Assembly (NCBI RefSeq): GCF_025215495.1
Contig: NZ_CP104302.1
Coordinates: forward strand, 496,001 to 560,000
DNA length: 64,000 nt
Direction of reading: 5' to 3'
Source: Mycolicibacterium brumae
Lineage (GTDB): Bacteria; Actinomycetota; Actinomycetes; Mycobacteriales; Mycobacteriaceae
Part shown: in pieces, positions 8,050-16,087 of the stretch
How the letters are laid out: each line of letters begins with the position of its first letter
How positions within the stretch are numbered: the stretch's first letter is position 1
Notes under the pieces: model-generated
Told to the model about the DNA's origin: nothing
Seen by the model: the letters and a program-made list of their open reading frames with translations, nothing else
The model's database searches: none
Made by a program: the position numbers and the translations under genes

Positions 8050-8166
8050 CTACTTCGTCGTGCTGGTGTTGGACTCAGCCAGGCCGTCCACGACTTCGTA
8101 CTCGATGCCGTGTGCGGCCAGTGCGCGCAGCGTGGGGCTCTCACATGTGCATGGGCTCGATACCAT
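8050..8166 (-). CDS. 38-residue glutaredoxin/NrdH-like micro-protein
   Basis: A tiny ORF with a strong GAGGAGG ribosome site seven bases before its ATG. The product begins MVSSPCTCESPTLRALAAHG and continues IEYEVVDG. This matches the first strand, CxxC helix and second strand of NrdH-type glutaredoxins, but with CxC (positions 6 and 8) instead of CxxC and without the C-terminal half of the fold. It could be a true mini-protein, a peptide partner of another redox protein, or a decayed glutaredoxin. It is followed by a strong terminator. Confidence 0.55.
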   Translation of the reverse strand: MVSSPCTCESPTLRALAAHGIEYEVVDGLAESNTSTTK

Positions 8167-8247
8167 GTCAATCACCTCCTCTCGCAGCGTGTGGGGATGG
8201 GTAGCAGTGAATGGGGCCGCGTCGGAAGCGCGGCCCCGCTGCTGTTC

Positions 8248-8688
8248 TCAGGCCGCGCGGCGCTCCAGCTCGACCAGCTCGCACTCGTCGAGCAGGTTGC
8301 GCGGGACCGACGAGAGCCGGTGAGCGGTGACGACGACCGAAACACCAGTACCGCGCCCGCGCCCACGCTCGGCGATCCGCCCCACCTGCTCCCACTGCTC
8401 GCGGGTCAGGTGGTCAGCCGGGTCGATCACCAGCAGCAGCGGGATCGGCACCTGGCGTGGCAAGCTCAGCCGCTCGGAGAGCGATTCGTCAGCGATCCGG
8501 GACTCCATGAGGTCGCGCGCCGTGGTCACCAGCGCGCGGTCGAGTCCGTCCCATTCCCGTTCGTGGTGTTCGTTCGGGATCAGCACGGCTACGTGCCCGC
8601 CGTTGGAGACGTGCTCGCGGGCGAGTTCCCGTGCGGTGGTGGTCAACCCCGACCCAGGGACGCCGACGATGATCGTTGATTCGGTCAT
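8248..8688 (-). CDS. Mini FtsK-like P-loop protein with altered Walker A
   Basis: A 146-residue protein with a GGAGAAGG-type ribosome site. The N-terminus reads TIIVGVPGSGLTTTARELA, a Walker A in which the invariant Lys is Leu. A Walker B-like LLLVIDPADHL follows, then RIAERGRGRGTGVSVVVTAHRLSSVPRNLLDE. That last segment closely parallels the GRSAGIVTILTTQKP...PTKVRDN segment of the FtsK/TraB gene in this element. It looks like a miniaturised FtsK core unlikely to hydrolyse ATP normally, perhaps a modulator of the pump (inference). Confidence 0.65.
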   Translation of the reverse strand: MTESTIIVGVPGSGLTTTARELAREHVSNGGHVAVLIPNEHHEREWDGLDRALVTTARDLMESRIADESLSERLSLPRQVPIPLLLVIDPADHLTREQWEQVGRIAERGRGRGTGVSVVVTAHRLSSVPRNLLDECELVELERRAA

Positions 8689-8746
8689 TTTTCCTTCTCC
8701 TTACCCCGCCACGTTCGGGCGGGAAGCTGTTGCGTGGTGGTGGATT

Positions 8747-8923
8747 TCACAGCCACTCCACCGATTTCGTCCACACGAACCGCCCCCGCCCACGGGGACG
8801 TGGGAAGCTCAGCACCACCATCCCGTTCTCGCTCACATGATCCACGCGGCACTCCCTCGCTGGCCCCGTGGGCGGGACGGCCATGATGGTCGTGCCAGGG
8901 ATCAGCTCAGCGGTGCTGGTCAT
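8747..8923 (-). CDS. Small beta-rich hypothetical protein
   Basis: A 58-residue protein, ATG 8923 overlapping the upstream stop (ATGA). The pattern GTTIMAV...RVDHVSENGMVVLSF looks like a small beta-barrel. No family recognised. Part of the minus-strand operon running from the excisionase-like gene. Confidence 0.6.
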   Translation of the reverse strand: MTSTAELIPGTTIMAVPPTGPARECRVDHVSENGMVVLSFPRPRGRGRFVWTKSVEWL

Positions 8924-9273
8924 GGGAGCCACACGTCCGGCGGGTCGATGGCGTCGCGGAGCGCGGCGATCAGCTCGTCATTGGTCAGGTAATCGTCGCT
9001 CGGGTTGGGATCGTCGACCGGAGCATCGCCCGCCAGCCAGTGCTTCACGCCGCAGCGGTAGATGGTCTCAACGTGATCCAGCGTGACCTCGGGGCGCACC
9101 GCTACGGGTTCGATGATTTCGCGGACTTCGTGGACGACGCTGAGCCAGAGCAACAGCGAGTCCATGTACGGGTCGCTGCTGGTGCCCGGGTTGCGGAAGC
9201 GGGTGCGGACGACGAGCCCGAAGAGGTGCCCGGCGGCTTCGGCAACGGTGTCGTGGTCGGATTTCTTGCTCAT
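8920..9273 (-). CDS. Hypothetical element protein
   Basis: A 117-residue acidic, helical protein beginning MSKKSDHDTVAEAAGHLFG. No domain recognised. It follows the 87-residue gene by two bases and overlaps the next gene by 4 bp, so it belongs to the same transcript as the excisionase-like gene. Confidence 0.65.
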   Translation of the reverse strand: MSKKSDHDTVAEAAGHLFGLVVRTRFRNPGTSSDPYMDSLLLWLSVVHEVREIIEPVAVRPEVTLDHVETIYRCGVKHWLAGDAPVDDPNPSDDYLTNDELIAALRDAIDPPDVWLP

Positions 9274-9275
9274 GG

Positions 9276-9539
9276 TCAGTTCCTCGCAGGCGTCGGGATA
9301 TAGGTGTCGGTCGCGATGTGGCCGATGGTCACTGGGGTGACGAAGCCACCCAGCACCAGACGGTCGATCGCGCTCTGGACGGTCTCAAGCTCCATGCGGG
9401 TGTACGCCGCTGCGGTGAGCGGGCGCAGGCCCGTCGGCTCGCAGAGATCCAGCGCCGCGTAGACGATCAAGTCGCTCAGCGAATCCCCGTCCCCGCCACG
9501 ACATTGCGCAGCGAGGCTTTGATAGGCGCCCCTGTTCAT
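9276..9539 (-). CDS. Hypothetical protein, possible winged-helix
   Basis: An 87-residue protein. The pattern LTAAAYTRMELETVQSAIDRLVLGGFVTPVTIGHIATDTYIP resembles a helix-turn-helix followed by a beta wing, as in small MarR/phage regulators. This is a pattern judgement only. It sits in the minus-strand operon three bases after the zinc-finger gene. Confidence 0.55.
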   Translation of the reverse strand: MNRGAYQSLAAQCRGGDGDSLSDLIVYAALDLCEPTGLRPLTAAAYTRMELETVQSAIDRLVLGGFVTPVTIGHIATDTYIPTPARN

Positions 9540-9542
9540 CGT

Positions 9543-10034
9543 TCAACTCCAACCCTCCCCGTCGTCGTCCAGGCAGACGACGCACATGCACTTCGCGCAG
9601 CGGCCTTCGAACTCCCAAGTCGCGCGATCGACGAGTTCTCCGCAGAAGCAGCAGCGACTCTGATCACAGCGCAGGCCAACGGCTTTCAGATATGCCCGCA
9701 CGCCCTGATCCCAGTGCTCCTGCACCTCGTGGAGGGCGTCCTGGTGGAGGTGGGCCAGACGCCCGAGGATCGTGGGCAGAGCGCTGTCGTGGGCGAGTCG
9801 GGAGTGGATCGTGGCGCGTGCCTCCCGCACTTCCACGAGCAGCAGTAGGAGGTTCGTCCAAGCAGTGTCGTCGGCCTCGGCGCGGCAGACTGCGGTGTCC
9901 GGCTGTTCGTCGTCGGCGAGGTTTGAGAGGTGGTGCTCGGCCAAGATCGCATCACGCGCGGCCAGCACGTCGGGGTCGTAGGTCTCGTGGAAATTATCGA
10001 GCAGGTACTCGGCGTCGTGCAGGATCATCGTCAC
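9543..10034 (-). CDS. Hypothetical protein with C-terminal zinc-finger-like Cys cluster
   Basis: A 163-residue protein; GTG 10034 is preferred over ATG 10028 because it overlaps the upstream stop (GTGA). The N-terminal two-thirds is helical. The C-terminus has CDQSRCCFCGELVD then CAKCMCVVCLDD, a cluster of cysteines suited to one or two zinc sites. The family was not recognised. DNA or protein binding is likely but unproven. Confidence 0.65.
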   Translation of the reverse strand: MTMILHDAEYLLDNFHETYDPDVLAARDAILAEHHLSNLADDEQPDTAVCRAEADDTAWTNLLLLLVEVREARATIHSRLAHDSALPTILGRLAHLHQDALHEVQEHWDQGVRAYLKAVGLRCDQSRCCFCGELVDRATWEFEGRCAKCMCVVCLDDDGEGWS

Positions 10035-10396
10035 CACCCCGCCGCGAGTGACCGTTGGAGAGTGCGCGCCATACGGGTCACCAGGATCGGCACATCGGCG
10101 TCCGACGGCCCTTCGCCGCCGACGACGATCACGGTGCCCCTCAACACGTTCCGCCCTGTTTCGCGGTTCAGCCGCTTCCACAAAGCCGTGGCGATCAGGT
10201 TGATCGGTAGGCCCGCCGCGATGGAGTCGGAGTGCGCATAGAAGGCGGCGCGGAGGTCGGTGTCAGTCGTGCCGTACACCGCCTCGATTGGCCCGCCCAC
10301 GATGGCCTGGTAGCCCTCGGCGTCGTCTGGCTCGACCTGCTCCGTGCGGGGTTCGCCAGACGGCGGGATCAGCAGGGCAGTGATGGTGGCGGTCAT
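10031..10396 (-). CDS. DUF3846-like protein
   Basis: A 121-residue protein from ATG 10396, two bases after the excisionase-like stop. The pattern ITALLIPPSGEPRTEQV, then IVGGPIEAVYG, YAHSDSIAAGLPINLIATAL and a C-terminal RGTVIVVGG, matches the layout of DUF3846 proteins common in actinophages and plasmids. Function unknown. It is co-transcribed with the excisionase-like gene and overlaps the next gene by 4 bp. Confidence 0.65.
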   Translation of the reverse strand: MTATITALLIPPSGEPRTEQVEPDDAEGYQAIVGGPIEAVYGTTDTDLRAAFYAHSDSIAAGLPINLIATALWKRLNRETGRNVLRGTVIVVGGEGPSDADVPILVTRMARTLQRSLAAGW

Positions 10397-10398
10397 GG

Positions 10399-10677
10399 TT
10401 ACGCCGCGCTGATCCGGTTGGCCGCGATGTAGCGCTTCACGCTGCTGAGCGGCACGTTGATCCACCGGCCGACGCGCACCCCTTCGAGTTCGCCGGACTT
10501 CACCATCGCGTACACCTGGCTGCGCGAGACGCCGAGACGCTCAGCGGCTTGCTCGGCGCGGAGCAAGTACGTGGAGTCGTCGTCCACGGCGGGAGCGGGG
10601 GTCGAGTTCGCAGCCGCGCTCACGGCGGCGTCCACCAGTTCGGCGATGCGCGAGGCGAGTTCGCTCGGTACGGTCAC
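10399..10677 (-). CDS. Excisionase-like HTH protein
   Basis: A 92-residue protein, GTG start. Residues 35-88 (TYLLRAEQAAERLGVSRSQVYAMVKSGEL, then RVGRWINVP) form the MerR/BldC-type winged HTH of excisionase-family proteins. Typical partners bend attachment-site DNA and direct the integrase to excise. It is the first gene of the minus-strand operon and is divergent from the XRE repressor. The shared 128-bp gap carries palindromes. The excisionase role is inferred from family and context. Confidence 0.75.
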   Translation of the reverse strand: MTVPSELASRIAELVDAAVSAAANSTPAPAVDDDSTYLLRAEQAAERLGVSRSQVYAMVKSGELEGVRVGRWINVPLSSVKRYIAANRISAA

Positions 10678-10701
10678 GGCGTTTCCTTTCGAGATGCGGG
10701 G

Positions 10702-10729
10702 TAACCGTGATGGTTATGGTAAAACCATA
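10702..10729. promoter_or_regulatory. Palindromic operator between excisionase-like and repressor genes
   Basis: TATGGT-AAA-ACCATA at 10715-10729 is a perfect hyphenated palindrome. An overlapping pair TAACC (10702-10706) and GGTTA (10712-10716) gives a second arm set. It lies 25-52 bases upstream of the excisionase-like start and about 80 bases upstream of the repressor. It is the natural site for the XRE protein to control the divergent promoters. Confidence 0.65.
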
Positions 10730-10805
10730 TCACAAGTAGGCGGGATTCACCGTTTTTCATCTGGAGAAACCGTCTTCGTCACGGGTTTTCGGTAGTATTC
10801 GCGGC

Positions 10806-11234
10806 ATGGCACGCCCAAAACCGCAGGTTGGAGAAACGAGTCGTGTGGTCGGGAAGAACGCAAAGAGGCTTCGTGAGCAGATGGGGCTCACGCTGGCGCA
10901 GCTCGGCGAGCGCCTGGCCGCGTTGGGGCACCCGATGAGCACGGCGTCGATCAGTGAACTGGAGCGCGGCGTGCGAAAGGCGACGGTGGACGATCTGACC
11001 GTGTTCGCCGCTGCGCTGCACGTGAGCCCAGTCGCCCTGCTGATGCCGGAGTCGATCCTGGAGGACACCGAGATGGTGAGCCTCACGGGCGTTGATCGGG
11101 CGCTGCCGATGTTGCTGCTGCCGTGGTTGCGCGGCCAGGAGCCGTTCGACGAGGGCGACCTGCGAGACCCCGATGCGGTCGAGCAGTTCCGGAGGCGGTC
11201 GCTGCCGCCGTGGGCATGGGGGAGTAGGCGATGA
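10806..11234 (+). CDS. XRE-family repressor
   Basis: A 142-residue protein. An HTH domain spans about residues 15-75: KNAKRLREQMGLTLAQLGERL, then STASISELERGVRKATVDDLTVFAAALHVSP, a classical Cro/C1 fold. The C-terminus is hydrophobic then basic. It overlaps the integrase start by 4 bp (ATGA), so repressor and integrase are translated together, and it faces the excisionase-like operon. It probably maintains the integrated state. Confidence 0.85.
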   Translation: MARPKPQVGETSRVVGKNAKRLREQMGLTLAQLGERLAALGHPMSTASISELERGVRKATVDDLTVFAAALHVSPVALLMPESILEDTEMVSLTGVDRALPMLLLPWLRGQEPFDEGDLRDPDAVEQFRRRSLPPWAWGSRR

Positions 11235-12457
11235 CGGAGCGGAGGAATCTGCCGCCCGGGGTGAAGCGCAAGACCCTGGCCTCGGGCGCGATTCGCTACG
11301 AGGTTCGGGTGGACGTGCACAACCCGAACGCCGAGGGGCCGCAGCGGGAGCAGGTCAGGAAGCGCTTCAAGACCAAGGCCGAAGCCTTGGAGTTCTACAA
11401 CGGCGTGCAGAGCGAAAGGGCTCGCGGCACGTTCGTGTCACCGTCAGAGATGACGGTGCAGCAAGCCGTGGACGACTGGCTCGCTGGACAGCGGATCAGG
11501 CCGAAGACCCGCAGCGCGTACATCACCGCGCTGCGTCCGGTGGTCGACGCGCTCGGGAACAAGCGGGTGCAGGCCGTGACGAAGGCCGACCTGGAGAAGG
11601 TGCGCGGCTCCCTGGAGGACGGCACCTCGACGATGGGGACGTGGAACGCCCCGACGAAGCTCAAGGGCAAGCCGGTCAGGAAGAAGTGGGCCGCGTCGAA
11701 CATCAACGTCACGCTGCGGTTGGTAACCACGATCTTCAAGGACTTGCTCGACCAGGGCGTCCTGCCGCGCAACGTCGCCGAGTTGGTGAAGCGCCTGGAG
11801 ACCGAGAAGCCGCCCATCGTGGTGCTGACCGACGCGCAGACCAAGCGGCTGCTGGCCGACACCGCCGAGGATCGTCTCGGCGTCGCCTGGCGGCTGGCGA
11901 CGTGCGGGATGCGCCGCGGTGAAATCTGCGCCCTGCGTTGGACGGACGTGGACTTCACCGCCGGGGTCGTGAGGATCATGGAGAACCGAGTCCCGGTGAG
12001 CGGTGGCACGCACACCGGGCCTCCGAAGACGCCGACCGCGATCCGCGAGATGCCGATGCTCCCCGACGTGAAGGCCGCGCTGAAACGGGAGAAGAAGCGC
12101 CAGGCGGCGGAGCGGCTGCGCGCCGCGAACCTCTACGTCGGTCAGGGTTACGTCGTGTGCGACGAACTCGGTCGCGGACTGCACCCAGACACGCTCACGC
12201 ACAAGTGGGCCGACGTGCTCGCTGAGCTGAAACTCCCGCATGTCCGTTTGCACGACGCCCGCCACGGCTTCGCCTCGCTGGCGCACGCCGCTGGGGTTCC
12301 CCTGGCGGACATCGCCGCGTGGCTGGGCCACAAGGACGGCACTTTCACGCTGCGGACGTACACCCACAGCACCGACACGGGATTGTCGAAGACCGCCGAG
12401 ACGATGGGGAAGGTGTTCGGGAAGACCGCTGCGAAGGCAAAGGTGACACGGAAGTGA
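11231..12457 (+). CDS. int: Tyrosine site-specific integrase
   Basis: A 408-residue tyrosine recombinase with an N-terminal arm-binding domain (residues 1-65), core-binding domain (about 75-185) and catalytic domain. Catalytic residues visible are Arg in TCGMRRGEICAL, the HDARHGFASLAH box (HxxR), LGHKDGTF (His) and LRTYTH (nucleophilic Tyr). Length is normal for phage or AICE integrases. The 3' end lies 98 bp before the tRNA-Phe duplication, the usual int-att arrangement. It is paralogous to the truncated integrase at 12730-13788. Confidence 0.95.
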   Translation: MTERRNLPPGVKRKTLASGAIRYEVRVDVHNPNAEGPQREQVRKRFKTKAEALEFYNGVQSERARGTFVSPSEMTVQQAVDDWLAGQRIRPKTRSAYITALRPVVDALGNKRVQAVTKADLEKVRGSLEDGTSTMGTWNAPTKLKGKPVRKKWAASNINVTLRLVTTIFKDLLDQGVLPRNVAELVKRLETEKPPIVVLTDAQTKRLLADTAEDRLGVAWRLATCGMRRGEICALRWTDVDFTAGVVRIMENRVPVSGGTHTGPPKTPTAIREMPMLPDVKAALKREKKRQAAERLRAANLYVGQGYVVCDELGRGLHPDTLTHKWADVLAELKLPHVRLHDARHGFASLAHAAGVPLADIAAWLGHKDGTFTLRTYTHSTDTGLSKTAETMGKVFGKTAAKAKVTRK

Positions 12458-12555
12458 CACAGACGGGTACACGCTCGGCGCCGCTGGGTGGACGAAACGC
12501 CAGGTCAGCGCTCCTCGGCTGATCGGAAAACGCCTGGACGCGCGTTGCGCTGCCG

Positions 12556-12604
12556 CCTGAAAAGCGGAAGGTCGCCGGTTCGATCCCGGCCCTGGCCACT
12601 TTGA
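12556..12604 (+). other. Attachment site: tRNA-Phe 3' half duplication (copy 1)
   Basis: 49 bp identical to 28781-28829. It starts at the anticodon loop (CCTGAAAAGC, anticodon GAA) and runs through the variable region, the T-arm GCCGG-TTCGATC-CCGGC and the acceptor strand to GGCCA, then CTTTGA. No 5' half of a tRNA lies upstream, so this is a duplicated att core, not a functional tRNA. It forms attR of element A and the left edge of region B. Confidence 0.9.
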
Positions 12605-12605
12605 G

Positions 12606-12630
12606 AACCACCTGGTGACGGGTGGTTTTT
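12606..12630 (+). terminator. tRNA terminator copied with the attachment site
   Basis: AACCACC (12606-12612) pairs with GGTGGTT (12621-12627) and is followed by a T run. An almost identical hairpin follows the second attachment copy at 28831. It was presumably the original terminator of the tRNA-Phe gene. Confidence 0.75.
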
Positions 12631-12729
12631 CTCGTCTCTGGGCGCTTCCGTGAGAAGGTCCCGATGACCCACAGTGACCCATTCCGGAATTAATCGCCTT
12701 CGCGGTGACCCCGATGACCCAACCGTGGG

Positions 12730-13788
12730 TCACTCGGAAGAGGCGGCGTCTGGCTTCGCGGTCGTGATCGAGTTCAACACCGCGGCGGCATCAGTGAGCG
12801 CGTCGTTCGTTGAGTGCGCATAGGTACGGAGAGTGAAGCCGGCATCTTGGTGCCCGAGCCATGCCGCGATCACCGCGACGGGAACGCCGCGCATGTGCAT
12901 CAGCGTCGCGCAGGAGTGCCTCGCATCATGCAGCCGTACGTGCGGGAGACCGGCGGACTCGAGCGCCGACTTCCACGCCTTCGTCAACGTGTCCGGGTGC
13001 GGCGGGTGGCCGAGCTCATCGACGACCACGAGCCCTGTGTCCTTCCACTTGCTCCCGAGCGCGAGCTTCGCCTCTCGCTGCCGCTTCCGTTCCGCCTTCA
13101 ACGCGCGCGCGAGATCGTCGGGCATCGGCAGAGTCCTGGTACTGGTCTTCGTCTTCGTAGCGGCGGTGACGCTGCCGCCCGAGACCGCAAGGCGCGCAGC
13201 GGCGATGGAGAGGGTGCTCTTGTCGAAGTCCACCGACGCCCAGTCGAGCGCGAGGATCTCACCGCGGCGCAGCCCGTAGACCGCGAGCTGCCACGCGACC
13301 CCGAACGTGTCGGCGGCCGTCGCGCTGAGCAGCTTCGTCACCTGCTCCGCGTCGAGGGTGTGCATCGTGGACTTCTCGGTGGGGAGACTCTTCACCAACG
13401 CGGCGGGGTTGCGGACCACGATGCCCTGCGCCATCAAGTCATCGAAGATCGAGCGGGCGCGTGCCAGCATCGGGTTGATCGAGGCCGGTGACCACGCGGC
13501 GCGCACCTGCTTCTTGTTCTTGGTCAGCTTCTCCGGCGCGTGCCAGGTGCCCATGCGGCTCGTGCCGTCGCGCAGCGCGGTGACCACCTTCTCGATGTCG
13601 TCCTTCGTCACCTGCTGCACGGGCCGATCGCCGAGCGCGTCGACCAGCGGCCGCAAGCTCGTGACGTAGGCGCTCATGGTCTTGGGTCGTATGCGCTGCC
13701 CGATCAACCACGAGTCCACGGCCTGGCGCACGGTGATCTCGCTCGGCGCGACATGGGTGCCGTGACCGAGTTCGGAGACGACAGTCGA
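12730..13788 (-). pseudogene. Tyrosine integrase, 5'-truncated
   Basis: Paralogue of the element A integrase: GTHVAPSEITVRQAVDSW here aligns with RGTFVSPSEMTVQQAVDDW there. Core-binding and catalytic domains are intact, with YGLRRGEILAL, HDARHSCATLMH, LGHQDAGF and LRTYAH. Homology continues upstream of the GTG at 13731 to about 13770. There a TGA (13789-13791) and unrelated Pro-rich coding sequence cut it off, so roughly the first 70 residues (arm-binding domain) are missing. The 3' end faces the same att site from the opposite side. Confidence 0.8.
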
Positions 13789-13795
13789 TCAGGCG

Positions 13796-14035
13796 GTGCC
13801 GGGAGGCACTCCGACTCCTGCCGCACCGACCGATGCCAGCGCCGCGAAGCCCGCCGATCCCGCTCCCGGTGCTCCGGCGCCGGCCCCGGGTGGAGTTCCG
13901 TCGGCGGGTACACCGGGTGCGCCGAAGCCCGCCGCGGGAGGCGGACCGAGCTCGGCGGAGTCCACCGCGGCGGGTACGAGGCAGGGTCAGCCGTCACCGT
14001 CGACCACCGCGCTCGACCCGTCTGCCGTGCGCTGA
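13796..14035 (+). pseudogene. Orphan Pro/Ala/Gly-rich C-terminus
   Basis: A 79-codon open frame, almost entirely Pro, Ala, Gly, Ser and Thr, ending just before a strong terminator. In-frame sequence continues a few codons upstream before a TGA at the junction with the truncated integrase. It therefore looks like the 3' end of a larger exported protein gene cut by recombination. Low-complexity tails of this kind occur in mycobacterial cell-envelope proteins; the parent gene cannot be identified. Confidence 0.5.
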
Positions 14036-14044
14036 CACGAGAAA

Positions 14045-14083
14045 CAGAACACCCCGCAGCCGTGCAGGTTGCGGGGTGTTCTG
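14045..14083. terminator. Bidirectional terminator
   Basis: Perfect 14-bp stem (CAGAACACCCCGCA at 14045-14058 with its complement at 14070-14083) and an 11-base loop. It lies between the Pro-rich gene end and the convergent arsC stop at 14122, so it can stop transcription from both sides. Confidence 0.8.
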
Positions 14084-14121
14084 TGCCGGGGTGAGGCAGG
14101 GGTAACTTCGACGCGGAGGCC

Positions 14122-14562
14122 TTAGCGGGCGGTAGTGAGTTCGGTGGCGAGGGCTTCGACGCGGGTGGCGATGTCGTCACGCACGAGGCGCATCCGCTCG
14201 ACCCCCTCAATGCCACGTTCTGATGGCTCGTCTGTGTCCCAGTTGACCAATCGCACGCCGGCCGGCGGCTCGACAGAAACTTCGCGGCCGAGTGTGACCA
14301 CCAGGTCGACGCGAGCAAGTAGGTCAGGATCGATCGGCTTCGGGACCTCACCCGTGATGTCGATACCAACTTCGGCCAGGGACTCGGCGGAGACGCTGTT
14401 GACTGCGGTGCCGGGCTCGGTACCTGCTGAGTACACGGTCACCGCGTCGCCGGCTGCCTGGCGCATCAGACCGGCGGCCATCTGTGACTTGCCGCCGTTC
14501 TTCACACACACGAACAGCACGCTCGGTGTCTTTGTGTCGGGGATGCTGTCGTGGTCGGGCAT
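14122..14562 (-). CDS. arsC: Arsenate reductase / arsenate-mycothiol transferase type ArsC
   Basis: 146 residues from ATG 14562, overlapping the acr3 stop (TGATG). Low-molecular-weight phosphatase fold: [19 protein letters not shown] carries the P-loop Cys. The usual Arg is replaced in the KNGGKSQ form seen in actinobacterial ArsC. VTLGREV, then [10 protein letters not shown], supplies the DP-like region. It reduces arsenate to arsenite, probably with mycothiol in this genus, for export by the upstream-encoded Acr3. Last gene of the arsI-acr3-arsC operon. Confidence 0.85.
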   Translation of the reverse strand: MPDHDSIPDTKTPSVLFVCVKNGGKSQMAAGLMRQAAGDAVTVYSAGTEPGTAVNSVSAESLAEVGIDITGEVPKPIDPDLLARVDLVVTLGREVSVEPPAGVRLVNWDTDEPSERGIEGVERMRLVRDDIATRVEALATELTTAR

Positions 14563-15668
14563 CAGTTCACGCTCCGGGAAGGGGCGGCACACACGGCCGG
14601 TGAGGGCGGAGTGAGGGTAAATCGCTTGCGCAGGGCCAGTGAGACATACACCAGGGCAACCAGAACGGGGACCTCGATCAGCGGTCCGACGACGCCGGCC
14701 AGGGCCTGCCCGGAGGTGGCGCCATAGGTGGCGATCGCGACGGCGATGGCGAGCTCGAAGTTGTTGCCCGCGGCGGTGAACGCCAGTGTGGTGGTGCGCT
14801 CGTAACCGAGGCCCATCGCTGCGCCGAGTAGGTAGCCGCCGCCCCACATGATCGCGAAGTACACCAGCAGCGGCAGCGCGATGCGGGCGACGTCCCAGGG
14901 GCGGGAGGTGATCTGCTCGCCCTGTAGGGCGAAGAGGATGACGATGGTGAATAGCAGCCCGTACAGCGCCCACGGTCCCACGCGGGGCAGGAACTTCGCC
15001 TCGTACCAGGCGCGGCTCTTTGTCTTCTCCCCGACGCGGCGCGAAAGGTAGCCGGCGAGCAGCGGGATGCCGAGGAAGATCAGCACGGATTTGGCGATCT
15101 GCCACGGCGAGGCACTGATGATCGTCTGTTCGAGGCCGAGCCAACCCGGGAGGATCGAGAGGTAGAACCAGCCGAGGACGGCGAACATGATCACCTGGAA
15201 CACCGAATTCAAAGCAACGAGCACCGCGGCGGCTTCACGGTCACCGCAGGCGAGGTCGTTCCAGATGATCACCATGGCGATGCAGCGGGCCAGGCCGACG
15301 ATGATGAGCCCGGTGCGGTACTCCGGCAGGTCGGGTAGGAGCAGCCAGGCGAGAGCGAACATCAGCGCCGGACCGACGATCCAGTTCAGCAGCAGCGAGC
15401 CCAACAGGAGCTTGTGATCGCCGGTGACCGTGTCGAGGCGGTCATAGCGAACCTTCGCCAGCACCGGGTACATCATGATCAACAACCCGAGGGCGATCGG
15501 CAGCGAGATGCCGTCGACCTGAATCTTTTCCAGCGCCGTGTGCAGACCGGGGATCATCCGGCCGAGCAGCAGCCCGGCCACCATCGCCGCGCCGATCCAG
15601 ACTGGTAGGAACCGGTCGAGGGTAGACAGCTTGTCGATGGCCGGTTGGCCGGCGGCGGGCGCGGTCAC
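14562..15668 (-). CDS. acr3: Arsenite efflux permease Acr3
   Basis: About 368 residues. GTG 15668 is preferred because it overlaps the arsI stop (GTGA); ATG 15686 is the alternative. Ten hydrophobic helices, with the conserved Cys helix [23 protein letters not shown] near residues 120-140 and the [20 protein letters not shown] segment near 285-305. Both are signatures of the ACR3 branch rather than ArsB. It exports arsenite by proton antiport. Length and motifs appear intact. Confidence 0.92.
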   Translation of the reverse strand: MTAPAAGQPAIDKLSTLDRFLPVWIGAAMVAGLLLGRMIPGLHTALEKIQVDGISLPIALGLLIMMYPVLAKVRYDRLDTVTGDHKLLLGSLLLNWIVGPALMFALAWLLLPDLPEYRTGLIIVGLARCIAMVIIWNDLACGDREAAAVLVALNSVFQVIMFAVLGWFYLSILPGWLGLEQTIISASPWQIAKSVLIFLGIPLLAGYLSRRVGEKTKSRAWYEAKFLPRVGPWALYGLLFTIVILFALQGEQITSRPWDVARIALPLLVYFAIMWGGGYLLGAAMGLGYERTTTLAFTAAGNNFELAIAVAIATYGATSGQALAGVVGPLIEVPVLVALVYVSLALRKRFTLTPPSPAVCAAPSRSVN

Positions 15669-16087
15669 TGCGGGCCGCAGTCGCATGCGGCGGCCGTGGC
15701 GACCTGCTCACCGCCGAAGGTCTCAGCATCGGCGAGGACGGTGTAGACCTCCCACCGCTCACCGCCCGGGCCGGTCACCCAGACCTTGTCCTGTGTGGCG
15801 AAGCAGCAGGTCGTACCGATCTCCTCCTCGGTGAACATCTCGGCCTGGGTGAGACGCGCGATCTCGGAGTGCACCGTCTCGCTGGACTCGACCTCGACGC
15901 CGAGGTGATTGAGGGTGCCGCCGTGACCGGGGTTCTCGATCAGGACCAGCTTCAGCGCGGGGTCGGCGACCGCGAAGTTCGCGTACCCGGGCTTGACCTT
16001 CGCCGGTTCGGTGTTGAAGAGCGTGGAGTAGAACGCGATCGACTCCTCCAGGTTGTCCACGTTGAGGGCGAGTTGCGTGCGGGACAT
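15665..16087 (-). CDS. arsI: ArsI/CadI-type vicinal-oxygen-chelate protein
   Basis: 140 residues. VOC fold with an N-terminal SRTQLALNVDNLEESIAFYSTLF module, LNHLGVEV in the middle and ERWEVYTVL near the end. The vicinal pair in GTTCCFATQDKVWV and the C-terminal AACDCG match ArsI, the dioxygenase that cleaves the C-As bond of trivalent organoarsenicals. The same family includes mycobacterial CadI. First gene of the operon, 104 bp from divergent arsR. Confidence 0.85.
   Translation of the reverse strand: MSRTQLALNVDNLEESIAFYSTLFNTEPAKVKPGYANFAVADPALKLVLIENPGHGGTLNHLGVEVESSETVHSEIARLTQAEMFTEEEIGTTCCFATQDKVWVTGPGGERWEVYTVLADAETFGGEQVATAAACDCGPQ

Larger units (their letters stand above)
1..12604 (+). 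mobile_element. Integrative element A (AICE-like, tRNA-Phe), left end outside the window
   Basis: A gene block bounded on the right by a tRNA-Phe 3'-end duplication at 12556-12604. It carries an FtsK/TraB-type ATPase, excisionase-like HTH, XRE repressor and tyrosine integrase whose 3' end abuts the attachment site. Most gene joints are 4-bp stop/start overlaps, as expected of phage-like or conjugative modules. No relaxase, capsid or tail gene is visible, so an actinomycete integrative conjugative element moving double-stranded DNA with a TraB pump is the best reading. The left attachment site and intact tRNA are inferred to lie before position 1. Confidence 0.75.

Noticed and set aside
12541..12604. 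Complete tRNA-Phe gene
   Set aside because: Only the sequence from the anticodon region onward is tRNA-like; acceptor 5' strand and D arm are absent. The same is true at 28781.
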